DNA of 64,000 bases from Micromonospora purpureochromogenes (GTDB taxonomy: Bacteria; Actinomycetota; Actinomycetes; Mycobacteriales; Micromonosporaceae). A program made the position numbers and the translations under genes. Positions 24,081 to 32,987 of the stretch are shown here, in pieces. Under the pieces are notes generated by a model. The model made no database searches, was not told the origin of the DNA, and worked only from the letters and a program-made list of their open reading frames with translations. The number at the start of each line of letters is the position of its first letter. The first letter of the stretch is position 1. Location: positions 4,898,001-4,962,000 of the forward strand of contig NZ_LT607410.1 of NCBI RefSeq assembly GCF_900091515.1, written 5' to 3'.

Positions 24081-25406
24081 ATGCCCCAGCGGATCCTGAT
24101 GCGGGCGAAGAAGGGCCCGTTCGACGTCCGCTCCGCCGAGGAGGCCTTCGAGGGCGACTGGATCGGGCTCAACAACGGCAACCTCGTCTTCAGCCACGCC
24201 GCCCACAAGCTGCTCGGCACGACGACCGCCGAGATCACGCCGACCGAGTTCAAGGTCGACCCGCGCGACGCCGACGAGATCAACGAGCGGTACGACGTCT
24301 ACGTCGTCCCGCTGGCCAACGCCTTCCGGCGCAGCTACGCGCACCGCATCGAGCTGATGACCCGGCTGGTCGAGCGGCTGAAGATCCCGGTGGTCGTGCT
24401 CGGCGTCGGGGTGCAGACCGACGTCAGCGGCGACCGGGAGTACCTGCGCCCGATCGACGCCGTGGTCAGCCGGTTCGTCCGGGCCGTGCTCGAGCGCTCG
24501 CCCAGCATCGGCGTACGCGGCGAGATCACCGAGAGCTACCTGCGCACTTTGGGCTTCTCGGCGGTGGACGTGATCGGCTGTCCGTCAATGTTCCTGCACG
24601 GCGACCGGCTGACGGTGGAGAAGACCAGGCCGACGCTGGAGCCGGACGCCCGGGTGGCGCTGACCGTCTCCCCGTACGTCAAGTCGATGGCGAAGATCAT
24701 CGCCGCGCACCACCGGCGCTACCCGAACCTGCGCTACCTGCCGCAGGACCTCACCACCCTCGGCACGCTGCTCTACGGCGACGCCCCGGAGGACCGGGGC
24801 AAGACCAGCCCGATCCCGGTGCACACCTCCCACCCGCTGTTCGTCGAGGACAAGGTGCGGATGTTCGTGGACCCGTGGACCTGGATGGACTACCTCTCCG
24901 GGTTCGACTTCGCCTTCGGCACCCGCATCCACGGCACCATCACCGCGCTGGTCGCCGGGACCCCCGGCTACCTCTTCGCGCACGACTCGCGCACCCTGGA
25001 GCTGGCCCGGTACTTCGACATCCCGCACCGGACGATGAAGGAGGTGCCCGCCGACGTCGACGCCGCGCAGCTCTACGCCGAGGCGGACTACACCGCCCTG
25101 CACGCCGGCCACCGGGCCCGCTACGAGCGGATGGCGGCGTTCCTGGCCGCGCACCGGCTCGGCAACGCGTTCGACGACGGGGACGCCACCACCCGCTTCG
25201 ACGAGCGGGTCCGTGCCACCAGCTTCCCGCCGGCCGTCCGCCCGGCCACCGCGACCTCCCCGGAGGCCCTGCTGGAGCGGATCCAGTGGCTGCGGGACCG
25301 CAACACGGCGCTGGACGGCCAGGTGCGGACGCTGGAGGAGCAGCGGCTGCGGGCCCGGGTCAGGCGGGCGGTCGGCGCGCCGGTACGGCGGATCCTGAGT
25401 CGTTAA
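24081..25406 (+). CDS. Polysaccharide pyruvyl transferase family protein
   Basis: 441 residues from ATG 24081 behind GGAGCGGCG. The architecture is that of the PS_pyruv_trans family: 'NNGNLVFSHAAHKLL', 'VVVLGVGVQTDV', 'IGVRGEITESYLRTLGF', 'DVIGCPSMFL' and 'FGTRIHGTITALVAGTPG'. The family attaches ketal pyruvate to sugars or acts in related GT-B chemistry. The C terminus is a predicted coiled coil (LLERIQWLRDRNTALDGQV) ending in a basic tail, a membrane-association pattern also seen in the methyltransferase at 36432. First gene of a run leading to PseI. Confidence 0.85.
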   Translation: MPQRILMRAKKGPFDVRSAEEAFEGDWIGLNNGNLVFSHAAHKLLGTTTAEITPTEFKVDPRDADEINERYDVYVVPLANAFRRSYAHRIELMTRLVERLKIPVVVLGVGVQTDVSGDREYLRPIDAVVSRFVRAVLERSPSIGVRGEITESYLRTLGFSAVDVIGCPSMFLHGDRLTVEKTRPTLEPDARVALTVSPYVKSMAKIIAAHHRRYPNLRYLPQDLTTLGTLLYGDAPEDRGKTSPIPVHTSHPLFVEDKVRMFVDPWTWMDYLSGFDFAFGTRIHGTITALVAGTPGYLFAHDSRTLELARYFDIPHRTMKEVPADVDAAQLYAEADYTALHAGHRARYERMAAFLAAHRLGNAFDDGDATTRFDERVRATSFPPAVRPATATSPEALLERIQWLRDRNTALDGQVRTLEEQRLRARVRRAVGAPVRRILSR

Positions 25407-25495
25407 CCCGCCGCTCGGCGGCTGTTCAGTAACTCCATCTCCACCGGATACGCCAGGTTCCGGGGCCGTCCACCCGGGTGCACCAGGGTGGCGGC

Positions 25496-26677
25496 GTGGT
25501 CAACGAGCCGACGCGCGCCACCCCGCTGCTGAGCATCGTCGTGCCGGTCCACGGGGTGGAGGCGTACCTGTACCAGTGCCTCGAGTCGATCCGGGCGGAC
25601 GTCCCGGCCGGCGAGCGGGGCACGGTCGAGCTGGTCGCCGTCGACGACGCCTCCCCGGACCGGTGCGGCGACATGCTGCGCTCGTACGCCGCCGGCCGGT
25701 CCGAGGTCCGCACCGTGCACCTGAGCAGCAACGTCGGGCTGGGCCCGGCCCGCAACGCCGGCCTGGCGGTGGCGACCGGCGACTACGTCTGGTTCGTCGA
25801 CAGCGACGACTGGCTGCCGCCGGGCACCATCCCCGCGGTGCTGGACCGGCTGCGCGCGCACCGGCCCGACGTGCTGCTGGTGGACCACGTGCGGGTGCAC
25901 GAGGGCGGGCGGCGCGAGCTGGACGCCAGCAGTCCCCTGCTGCGCGGGGGGCCCGAGGTGGTCCGCCTGGCCGACCGGCCGCAGCTGCTGCGGGTGCAGC
26001 ACACCGCCTGGAACAAGGTGGTCCGCCGCGCCTTCATGGACGAGCTGGAGCTGCGCTTCCACCCCGGCTGGTACGAGGACATCCCGTTCAGCCATCCGCT
26101 GCTGATCGGCGCGGAGAAGATCTCGGTGCTGGACCGGGTCTGCTACCTGTACCGGCAGGGCCGGCAGGGCGCGATCACCTCCACCCGCAGCGGCCGGCAC
26201 TTCGACGCCTTCGACCAGTACGACCGGCTGCTGGACTGGGTCGGGCGGCGGTACCCCGACGAGCGGCTGCGGGCCGAGCTGTTCGGGCTGATGGTCAACC
26301 ACATGCTGGTGGTGGTCGGCAACGACGACCGGCTGCACCCGCACCTGCGCCGGGACTTCTTCCACCGGGTGGCCGCCCAGTACCGTCGCCACCTGCCGGC
26401 GGGCGGCTACCCCCGCCCGGGCGGGGTGGCCGGGCTCAAGCACCGGCTGGTGGGCCGGGACAACTACCTCGCGTACGCGGCGCTGCGCCAGGCCCACCGG
26501 CTGGCCGGTCGGCTGCGCCGCCCCGCCGCGCCCCCGGCCCAGGTGGCCGTCGCGTCGGCGGGTACGGATCGGATCGCCACTGACCCGGCGGCGGGGTTTT
26601 CCAGGTCGTCCCCGGACGACGACGAGGCAGGGACCGCGCGCCTGCGCGGACGCACAGCGGACAGAGGTCGGGCATGA
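25496..26677 (+). CDS. Family 2 glycosyltransferase
   Basis: About 393 residues. It opens with 'LLSIVVPVHGVEAYLYQCLE', has 'VAVDDASPD' and the metal-binding 'WFVDSDDW', and the downstream block 'PFSHPLL'. This is the GT-A, GT2 fold; the enzyme transfers a sugar from a nucleotide donor at the cytoplasmic membrane. GTG 25496 is chosen as the start; GTG 25478 is an alternative. Its stop overlaps the pseI ATG (ATGA). It is a candidate to assemble the pseudaminic-acid-containing glycan. Confidence 0.85.
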   Translation: MVNEPTRATPLLSIVVPVHGVEAYLYQCLESIRADVPAGERGTVELVAVDDASPDRCGDMLRSYAAGRSEVRTVHLSSNVGLGPARNAGLAVATGDYVWFVDSDDWLPPGTIPAVLDRLRAHRPDVLLVDHVRVHEGGRRELDASSPLLRGGPEVVRLADRPQLLRVQHTAWNKVVRRAFMDELELRFHPGWYEDIPFSHPLLIGAEKISVLDRVCYLYRQGRQGAITSTRSGRHFDAFDQYDRLLDWVGRRYPDERLRAELFGLMVNHMLVVVGNDDRLHPHLRRDFFHRVAAQYRRHLPAGGYPRPGGVAGLKHRLVGRDNYLAYAALRQAHRLAGRLRRPAAPPAQVAVASAGTDRIATDPAAGFSRSSPDDDEAGTARLRGRTADRGRA

Positions 26678-27723
26678 CGACAGTGAAGATCGGGCCGCAC
26701 GTGGTCGGCGCCGGGGAGCGGCCCTTCGTGGTCGCCGAGATGTCCGGCAACCACAACGGTGACCTGGACCGGGCGCTGGCCATCGTGGACGCGGTCGCGG
26801 CCAGCGGGGCGCACGCGCTGAAACTCCAGACGTACCGGCCGGACACGATCACCATCGACGTCGACACCCCGGCCTTCCGAATCTCCGGTGGGCACGAGCT
26901 GTGGGGCGGGCAGAACCTGTACCGGCTCTACGAGCGGGCACACACGCCGTACGAGTGGCACGCGCCGATCTTCGCCCGCGCCCGCGAGCGGGGGCTGACC
27001 GTCTTCTCCTCGCCGTTCGACGCCACGGCGGTCGAGCTGCTGGAGAAGCTGGACGCGCCGGCGTACAAGATCGCCTCGTCGGAGCTGGTCGACCTGCCGC
27101 TGATCCGGCTGGTCGCCGGCACCGGCAAGCCGCTGGTCATCTCGACCGGGATGGCGACGGTGGCCGAGGTCGACGCCGCGGTGCGGACCGCCCGCGAGGG
27201 CGGGGCCGGCGGCATCGTGCTGCTGGCCTGCACCGCCTCCTACCCGGCGCCGCCGGCGGACAGCAACCTGCGCCGCATCCCGGTGCTCGCCGACGCGTTC
27301 GGCGTGCCGGTGGGGCTCTCCGACCACACCCCCGGCATCGGCGTGCCGGTCGCCTCGGTGGCGCTGGGCGCCTGCTTCATCGAGAAGCACGTGACGCTGG
27401 ACCGCGCCGACGGCGGGGTGGACTCCGACTTCTCCCTCAACCCGGACGAGCTGGCCGCGCTGGTGGTCGAGTCGGGGCGGGCGTACGCGGCGCTCGGCGG
27501 CACCGCGATCGGCCCCACCCCCGCCGAGCGGGAGGGGCTGCGGTTCCGCCGTTCGCTCTACGTGGTGGCGGACGTGCGCGCCGGCGACCCGGTGACCGCC
27601 GACAACGTGCGGTCGATCCGGCCCGCCGGCGGGCTGCCGCCGGTGGAGATTGAGAGGGTGCTGGGCCGCACCTTCGCCGTCGACGTCCCGCGCGGCACCG
27701 CGCTGAGCTGGGACCTCGTCTGA
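26674..27723 (+). CDS. pseI: Pseudaminic acid synthase (NeuB/PseI family)
   Basis: 349 residues. A NeuB-like TIM barrel (AEMSGNHNGD near residue 22, 'KLQTYRPDTIT', 'FSSPFDATAVELLEKL', 'YKIAS', 'ISTGMAT', 'LLACTASYP', 'GLSDHTPGI', 'IEKHVTLDR') is followed by a C-terminal SAF/antifreeze-like domain from about 290. PseI condenses 2,4-diacetamido-2,4,6-trideoxy-L-altrose with PEP. The 'GNHNG' context and the PseB/C/F/G/H genes nearby favour pseudaminic over sialic acid. A strong terminator follows, so it ends the first operon of the locus. Confidence 0.9.
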   Translation: MTTVKIGPHVVGAGERPFVVAEMSGNHNGDLDRALAIVDAVAASGAHALKLQTYRPDTITIDVDTPAFRISGGHELWGGQNLYRLYERAHTPYEWHAPIFARARERGLTVFSSPFDATAVELLEKLDAPAYKIASSELVDLPLIRLVAGTGKPLVISTGMATVAEVDAAVRTAREGGAGGIVLLACTASYPAPPADSNLRRIPVLADAFGVPVGLSDHTPGIGVPVASVALGACFIEKHVTLDRADGGVDSDFSLNPDELAALVVESGRAYAALGGTAIGPTPAEREGLRFRRSLYVVADVRAGDPVTADNVRSIRPAGGLPPVEIERVLGRTFAVDVPRGTALSWDLV

Positions 27724-27735
27724 GCCGTCGCTGAC

Positions 27736-27769
27736 CGACACCGGCTCCGGGCTTCCGGGGCCGGTGTCG
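27736..27769 (+). terminator. Rho-independent-like terminator after pseI
   Basis: 15-bp stem (outer CGACACCGGC / GCCGGTGTCG perfect) with a GCTT loop, 12 bp after the pseI stop. Confidence 0.8.
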
Positions 27770-27865
27770 CCGTCTGCCGGCCGGCAGGGGTGTCCTGGCT
27801 CCCTTTCGAGCTGATGTCGTGAACGACTCAGCCGACCCGGGCCGCGGCCACGCACAGGCGGTCGC

Positions 27866-27897
27866 GCGGCCCGAGGCACACGCGGCCCGAGGCACAC
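27866..27897 (+). repeat. Two tandem 16-bp units in an intergenic region
   Basis: GCGGCCCGAGGCACAC twice in a row, followed by a degenerate third copy. It lies between the convergent pseI and PPTase genes. No function apparent. Confidence 0.6.
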
Positions 27898-27959
27898 GCA
27901 GCGCGGGGCACCCGCAGCGGCAGGGCTAGAGGCGACGCAGTGCCGCGCGGGGCGGCGGG

Positions 27960-28382
27960 TCAGGGCGCGAAGGCGACGGTCACCACCACGTCGCCCAGGC
28001 GCAGCGTCCGCCACACCGCGGGCATGTCCGGCGGTACGGCCAGCCCGTGCCGCCGCCACCAGGCGCCCACCGGCACGTCGGCCAGCTTGCAGAGGCTCTC
28101 CGCCCGGGTCCAGCGTGCCCAGAAGTCGGCGGGCCCGAAGCGCCGGGCCAGCGCCGGGGGCACCGCCGCCTGGGCGCGCTCGGCGTCCAGCGCGATCCGC
28201 CATCCCGGGGTCGGCGGGCCGTACCAGCCGACGCAGCGTCCGTCGTCGAGGTGGCTGCGGGTGGCCGCGTACGCCATTTCGGCGGGCGTGCCCACCCGCA
28301 GGAACCGCTCCGCGGCGGCGAGCAGCGCGGGCACCGGTCCGGGTCGGCGGCCGGTGACCCCCGGCTCAGACGGAGGCCGCAC
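27960..28382 (-). CDS. Small 4'-phosphopantetheinyl transferase-like protein
   Basis: About 140 residues. The diagnostic segment 'FWARWTRAESLCKLADVPVG' matches the W-x-x-(K/R)-E-S/A-x-x-K block of Sfp/AcpS-type enzymes. 'IALDAERAQ' precedes it where the metal-binding acid is expected. It is about half the length of Sfp-type enzymes, and the start is uncertain (GTG 28382 overlaps the preceding gene by 17 bp). Its place at the end of an ACP-ligase-reductase operon supports a role in activating that carrier protein. It could alternatively be a degenerate homologue. Confidence 0.65.
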   Translation of the reverse strand: MRPPSEPGVTGRRPGPVPALLAAAERFLRVGTPAEMAYAATRSHLDDGRCVGWYGPPTPGWRIALDAERAQAAVPPALARRFGPADFWARWTRAESLCKLADVPVGAWWRRHGLAVPPDMPAVWRTLRLGDVVVTVAFAP

Positions 28383-29112
28383 CGTCCACCACGATCACCT
28401 GGCCGTTGATGTTGGTCTGCTCGCACAGCAGCATCCGCACCACCGGCACGACCTCCGCCGGCTCGGTGAGGTGGCCGGTGGGGGTGCGCCGGACGATCTG
28501 GTCGAGCTGGGTGCTGCCCAGCACGGCGGACATCTCCGAGGCGAAGAAGCCGGGCGCCACCGAGTTGACCAGCATCCGGCCGCCCAGCTCCCGGGCCAGC
28601 GAGCGGGTGGCGGCGTCCATGCCGCCCTTGGTGGCCGAGTACGCCACCAGCCCCGGGAAGCCGCGCTGCGCGCAGATCGAGGTGATGTTGACGATCCGTC
28701 CGCGCAGGCCCTTGCCCAGCATCCGCCGGATCACCAGGCGGGTGAGCTGCAACGGCGCCGTCAGGTTGGTCTCGATGATCCGGGCGATGTCGCCGGTGGA
28801 GGTGTGCACGTGCAGCGAGTCCTGGCCGACGGCGGCGTTGTTGACGACGCCGTCGATCGGGCCGAGCCGCTCCTCCACCTCCCGCACGAAGGCCTGGGTG
28901 GCGGCCGGGTCGGTGACGTCGACCGCGCCGACGTGCACCCGGTCGGGCTGCTCGGCGGCCAGCTTCTCCAGCTCGGGCCTGACGGTGCGGGCGAAGGCCG
29001 CCACCCGTACGCCGGCGTCGAGCAGGTCGGTGACGATGGCCAGGCCCAGCCCCCGGGAGCCGCCGGAGACGAGGACCACGGTGCTGGGCGGGACGAGCGG
29101 GGAGTCAGACAT
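28366..29112 (-). CDS. FabG-like short-chain dehydrogenase/reductase
   Basis: 248 residues of a classical SDR: 'VSGGSRGLGLAIV' (TGxxxGxG) at about 15-27, 'NNAAVG' near 90, catalytic Ser in 'NITSICAQ', 'YSATKGG' near 158. Such enzymes reduce 3-ketoacyl-ACP or sugar ketones with NADPH. It is coupled to the ligase (8-bp overlap) and the PPTase-like gene. With an ACP in the same operon, a 3-ketoacyl-ACP substrate is the natural inference. Confidence 0.87.
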   Translation of the reverse strand: MSDSPLVPPSTVVLVSGGSRGLGLAIVTDLLDAGVRVAAFARTVRPELEKLAAEQPDRVHVGAVDVTDPAATQAFVREVEERLGPIDGVVNNAAVGQDSLHVHTSTGDIARIIETNLTAPLQLTRLVIRRMLGKGLRGRIVNITSICAQRGFPGLVAYSATKGGMDAATRSLARELGGRMLVNSVAPGFFASEMSAVLGSTQLDQIVRRTPTGHLTEPAEVVPVVRMLLCEQTNINGQVIVVDGAASV

Positions 29113-30343
29113 CGCTCTTCAACGTCTCCTTGACGGGGATCTCGGTGAACATGCGGATGCGGCGCGGCACCGCGTACTCGGGGAGCCGGTCGGCGCACCA
29201 GCGCACCAGCGTGGCCTCGTCCAACGGGTCGCCGGACGGCGTCGGCACCACCTCGGCGACGACCATCCGGCCGAGCACCGGGGCGCGCCGACCGGTGACC
29301 CGGGCCCAGGCCACCCGGGGGTGGGCGGTGAGCACGCCGCGGACCAGCCCGGCGGAGACCTTGCTGCCGCCGACGTTGATCTCGTCGGAGTCGAGCCGGC
29401 CGGTGATCAGCACCCGATCGTCGACCACCTGCACCCGGTCGCCGGTGCGCACCGGCCCGTCGAGCCCGACCCCGTGGTACGGCGAGCTGACCACCAGCTC
29501 CTCGCCGTCGACCGAGAGCCGGGGCCGGCCGGGCACCTCCCGGTCCAGCCAGTCGACCGGGAACCCGGCCCGGCCGTCGTGCACCACGATGGACGCGCCG
29601 ACCTCCGAGGAGGCGTAGATCCAGGAGATCCGGGCGGTCGGGAAGACCGCGCGGAGCTGGTCCAGGACGGCCTGGTCGACCGGCTCCCCGCCGAGGGTGA
29701 GCTGGCGCAGCGGCACCCGGGCCAGCGCCGCGCCGTCGCGGTGCAGGGTGCGCCGCCAGAAGGTCGGGGTGCCGGAGGCGGCGTCCACGCCGTGCGCGGC
29801 GGCGACGGCCGGCCACTCGTCCAGCTGGTCCGGGTCGACCACCACGAGGTGCTGCCCGGGCTGGGTGAGCGACAGCGTCACCACCTGCCACCAGGCGTAC
29901 GTGCCGGGGGCGTACGGGCAGAGCCAGGTCCGCTGCGGCTGGGCGCCCCGGACGGTGGTCAGCGAGCCCAGCGTGTGCCCGACCCGCTTGGGCCGTCCGG
30001 TGGACCCTGAGGTGAGCAGCCAGAGCCGGCCGGGCTCGGCGGGGCGGGGGCGGGTGGGCGGGACGGTCACCGGCCCGGCGGCGTCCAGGGTGGTCAGCGC
30101 GAAGCCGGCCTCGCGCAGCTCGTCCCGCATCGCCGGGTCGACCCGGTGCGCGGTGCTCAGCAGCAGCTCGGTGCCGTGCTCGGCGTGCCGCCGGGCGGCG
30201 GCCAGCGCGTCCGCGGAGCCGGCGGCGAGGACGGCGGCGGGCGACGGCAGCGCCGGCGCGGGCAGCGCCCGCCAGGTGCGCGCGGCGCCCCCGACGACGA
30301 CCCGGTTGTCCAGGCCGGCCGGGGTGGACATCGTGACGGTCAC
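29105..30343 (-). CDS. Short adenylate-forming acyl/aminoacyl-ACP ligase
   Basis: 412 residues from GTG 30343, which overlaps the ACP stop (GTGA). Motifs: phosphate loop 'LLTSGSTGRPKRVGHT' near residue 150, 'YASSEVG', 'RTGDRVQ', hinge 'GRLDSDEINVGGSKVS', and the C-terminal catalytic Lys in 'IPVKETLKSDV'. The N-terminal region is about 100 residues shorter than in free-standing acyl-CoA ligases, as in several stand-alone ACP-loading ligases. It should activate a carboxylic acid as adenylate and load it on the adjacent ACP. Substrate unknown. Confidence 0.87.
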   Translation of the reverse strand: MTVTMSTPAGLDNRVVVGGAARTWRALPAPALPSPAAVLAAGSADALAAARRHAEHGTELLLSTAHRVDPAMRDELREAGFALTTLDAAGPVTVPPTRPRPAEPGRLWLLTSGSTGRPKRVGHTLGSLTTVRGAQPQRTWLCPYAPGTYAWWQVVTLSLTQPGQHLVVVDPDQLDEWPAVAAAHGVDAASGTPTFWRRTLHRDGAALARVPLRQLTLGGEPVDQAVLDQLRAVFPTARISWIYASSEVGASIVVHDGRAGFPVDWLDREVPGRPRLSVDGEELVVSSPYHGVGLDGPVRTGDRVQVVDDRVLITGRLDSDEINVGGSKVSAGLVRGVLTAHPRVAWARVTGRRAPVLGRMVVAEVVPTPSGDPLDEATLVRWCADRLPEYAVPRRIRMFTEIPVKETLKSDV

Positions 30344-30591
30344 TGCCGCTGGAGCGTGCCGAGGAAGTCGAGGACGTCGCCGACGGTGGCGATCCGGCGC
30401 AGGCCGGGGGCGTCGAAGTTGAGCTCCTCCCCCGTGCAGTCCTCGACCCGCAGGGCCAGCTCGGAGAAGTCCAGCGACCGGAAGCCGATCTCCCGCAGGT
30501 CGGCGGCGTCGTCGTCCGGCAGCGCCTTGCCCTGGTTGGCGAGCACCTGTGCCATGAGGTCGCGGATCTGCGCGCGACTCAATTCGTTCAT
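30340..30591 (-). CDS. Acyl carrier protein
   Basis: 83 residues, acidic, four-helix ACP pattern. The phosphopantetheine Ser lies in 'EIGFRSLDFSEL' near residue 39 (family G-x-x-S-L/M). First gene of the ACP-ligase-SDR-PPTase operon, with the ligase start overlapping its stop. It carries an acyl group for the locus, presumably for sugar N-acylation. Confidence 0.88.
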   Translation of the reverse strand: MNELSRAQIRDLMAQVLANQGKALPDDDAADLREIGFRSLDFSELALRVEDCTGEELNFDAPGLRRIATVGDVLDFLGTLQRQ

Positions 30592-30680
30592 GCGGCGGAG
30601 TGTACAGCCCGGGAATTGGTCCCGGCATTTCCCGGGTACGGTTTCCGGGGCCCGTAGGAATCAGATGGAAAGAGGTCGGC

Positions 30681-31190
30681 GTGCTGCGTGGGGCGACCGA
30701 GGACGACGTTAACCTGATGTTGTCCTGGCGTAATCAGGAAACCAACCGGCAGGTAAGCAAGAACAGTCACGAGATCACCGCCGAGGAGCACGCCGCGTGG
30801 TGGTCCCGGGTGCGCACCGATCCCACCCGCCGGGTGCTGGTGTACGTCCGCGACGGCCGGCCCTGCGGCGTGGTGACCTTCTTCGACCTGCGCCTGACTG
30901 GTCCGCGTACCGGTTCCTGGGGCTTCTACCTGGACGCCGACGGGCTGGCCGAGCGGGGCGAGACGCTGCCCGCCTGGCTGGAGGTGATGCGGGCGGCGGT
31001 GGACCACGCCTTCGACGAGCTGCGGCTCGACCGGCTCGACGGCGAGGTGCTCGCCGACAACACGGTGGTACGCCGGATGAACCGACGGTTCCGGTTCGTC
31101 GAGGGCATCCCCGAAAAGCAGGTGCACGACGGCCGGGAAATCACCGTCGTCCCCGTTTCGCTGACTCGGGAGAATCGTCGACGGCGCTGA
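30681..31190 (+). CDS. GNAT N-acyltransferase, PseH-like
   Basis: 169 residues from GTG 30681 behind AGAGG. GNAT fold: 'LRGATEDDVNLMLSWRNQET' at the N terminus is typical of PseH/RimJ-like proteins acting on nucleotide sugars. 'GVVTFFDL' and 'GFYLDADGLAERG' follow, then 'DGEVLADNTVVRRMNRRFRF'. PseH acetylates the 4-amine made by PseC. All other Pse enzymes are in this locus, so this is the best candidate. Divergent from the ACP operon; its donor could be acetyl-CoA or the ACP-bound acyl group. Confidence 0.8.
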   Translation: MLRGATEDDVNLMLSWRNQETNRQVSKNSHEITAEEHAAWWSRVRTDPTRRVLVYVRDGRPCGVVTFFDLRLTGPRTGSWGFYLDADGLAERGETLPAWLEVMRAAVDHAFDELRLDRLDGEVLADNTVVRRMNRRFRFVEGIPEKQVHDGREITVVPVSLTRENRRRR

Positions 31191-31259
31191 TGTCGACAAT
31201 TGTCCGCCGCGCATTAACCGGCCGGCCATTCCCCGTTCATCGAGGTCGGGAAAGAGCCG

Positions 31260-32987
31260 TCAGCCGCGCCGCCAGGCCGCCCAGTGCTGGCCCGGATTGC
31301 CGCCGAGGCGGGTGAAGCCGTAGCGGGTGCCGTCCCAGTCGTCCGGGGCGCCGGGCGCCCAGCGGGCGAAGACCACGTCGGCGGCGGCCGGCGGCCGGTC
31401 GTCGAACCATCGCACGTCGCTCCAGGTCACCTGGTGGCTCAGGTTGAACCGCAGGAGGTAGTGCACCCCGACGGAGGCGTAGACCCGCTCGCCGGGGCGT
31501 ACCCCGAGGTCGGCGACGCGCGGGGTCGGCGCGGTCGCCGCCACCATCGGCCGGACCAGCCGGTCGGTGATCACCTGCATGGTGCCGAGGTTCACCACGA
31601 CCAGCGCGGCGAGCACCGGCACCCGCAGCCTCGGCACCCGGACCGCGGCCACCAGCAGCAGGCAGGCCACCGCGCCCACCGCCGCCCCGGTGAACGGGCG
31701 GAACTCGCGCCAGCCGCCGGTCAGCGCCATCAGGTCGGGGGCGCCGAAGCCGCCGTAGCGCAGCTCGTGCCCCCGGCCCGCCACGTAGGCGAGCCGGGCG
31801 GCGATCAGCGCCGCGCCCCCCACCAGCAGCGCGACCGCGACGGCCGCCCGGGCCAGCAGCACCCGGTACGCCACGGTGAGCAGCACCCCCACCCCGACCA
31901 GCAGCCAGAACGGGGCCAGCATCTGCACGTACCGGCCGTAGATGGCGTCCAGCGGCTTGGTGGTGATGCCGGCCAGGATCACCGACGCGCCGCCGGCCAC
32001 GCCGACGCTGGTCACCAGGGCGACGCCGAGCGTCCAGCGGACGGCCGGGTCGCCCCCGCGCCGGCGCAGCTCGCGCACCGCGGCGGCCCAGGCGATCCCG
32101 GCCATCCCGAAGGTGATCACCACCAGGTACCAGAGCTGCGTGGCGACGGCCGCCCCCAGTCGCAGCAGCCCCTGGCCGGAGGCGACGGCCCGGACGGTGC
32201 CGCCGCCGGGCGGGTTGCCGAGCAGGTAGACCCGGTCGCCGAGCAGCCGGATGCCCGCCTCGTTGACCAGGGCCAGCGCCAGCACCGGCAGCACCGCGGC
32301 GAGGACCTGCGCGGCAGTGACCCGGCGGCGGACCAGCAGCAGCAGGACCAGTCCGACGTGCACCGCCACGATCACCAGGCCCCTCGAGTGCAGCAGGTGG
32401 AACGCGCCGACCAGCGTGCCCACCGTCGCGGCGGCCGGCGCCCCCGGGCGGGCGACCCACCGGTGCACGGCCAGCAGCCAGGCCAGCACCAGCGGCGCCA
32501 GCACCGCGTCGATCATCGCCACCTGGGCGTAGAAGGCGGTGGCCGGCAGGGTCGCGGCCACCGCGGCGGCGACCAGCGCGGACGACCGGCGCAGCGCGAG
32601 CAGCCGACGGGCCAGCAGGTACGCCAGTGGCAGCACGGTGGCGTTGACCGCCGCGTTGATCAGCTGCACCAGGCGGTAGCTGTCGGTGAAGTCCCGCTCG
32701 CCGAGGAACGCCGGGCAGATCAGCATCGGGTAGCCGACCCGGCGCAGCGGGCCGTTCTCGCTGCTGAAGCCGCCCGGCCCGCCGGCCAGCGCCCGGGCGG
32801 TGTTGAGGTAGCTGTCCTCGTCGGTGTGCGCGATCGGCAGGGCGACGTGCCGGGCGAGCCACATCCGCCAGGCCACCCCGGCCAGCCAGCCCAGGACCAG
32901 CAGCGCCGGCACCAGCCGGCGCCGCCGGGCCGACGCCGCCTCGGCCGGGGCAGCCGCCCGTTCCCGTACGTCGATACCGGACGCCAT
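31260..32987 (-). CDS. Polytopic membrane protein, probable GT-C-type glycosyltransferase
   Basis: 575 residues from ATG 32987 behind AGGAG. About twelve hydrophobic helices. The first external loop has the acidic motif 'AHTDEDSYLNTARAL', the position where ArnT/PMT-like GT-C enzymes carry catalytic acids. The C-terminal extracytoplasmic part is soluble (about 480-575). It would add a lipid-linked sugar outside the membrane. The family assignment rests on topology and the DED motif only. Confidence 0.7.
   Translation of the reverse strand: MASGIDVRERAAAPAEAASARRRRLVPALLVLGWLAGVAWRMWLARHVALPIAHTDEDSYLNTARALAGGPGGFSSENGPLRRVGYPMLICPAFLGERDFTDSYRLVQLINAAVNATVLPLAYLLARRLLALRRSSALVAAAVAATLPATAFYAQVAMIDAVLAPLVLAWLLAVHRWVARPGAPAAATVGTLVGAFHLLHSRGLVIVAVHVGLVLLLLVRRRVTAAQVLAAVLPVLALALVNEAGIRLLGDRVYLLGNPPGGGTVRAVASGQGLLRLGAAVATQLWYLVVITFGMAGIAWAAAVRELRRRGGDPAVRWTLGVALVTSVGVAGGASVILAGITTKPLDAIYGRYVQMLAPFWLLVGVGVLLTVAYRVLLARAAVAVALLVGGAALIAARLAYVAGRGHELRYGGFGAPDLMALTGGWREFRPFTGAAVGAVACLLLVAAVRVPRLRVPVLAALVVVNLGTMQVITDRLVRPMVAATAPTPRVADLGVRPGERVYASVGVHYLLRFNLSHQVTWSDVRWFDDRPPAAADVVFARWAPGAPDDWDGTRYGFTRLGGNPGQHWAAWRRG

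Noticed and set aside
27866..27897. Start of a CRISPR-like array
   Set aside because: Only two adjacent 16-bp units with no spacers; no cas genes in the window.
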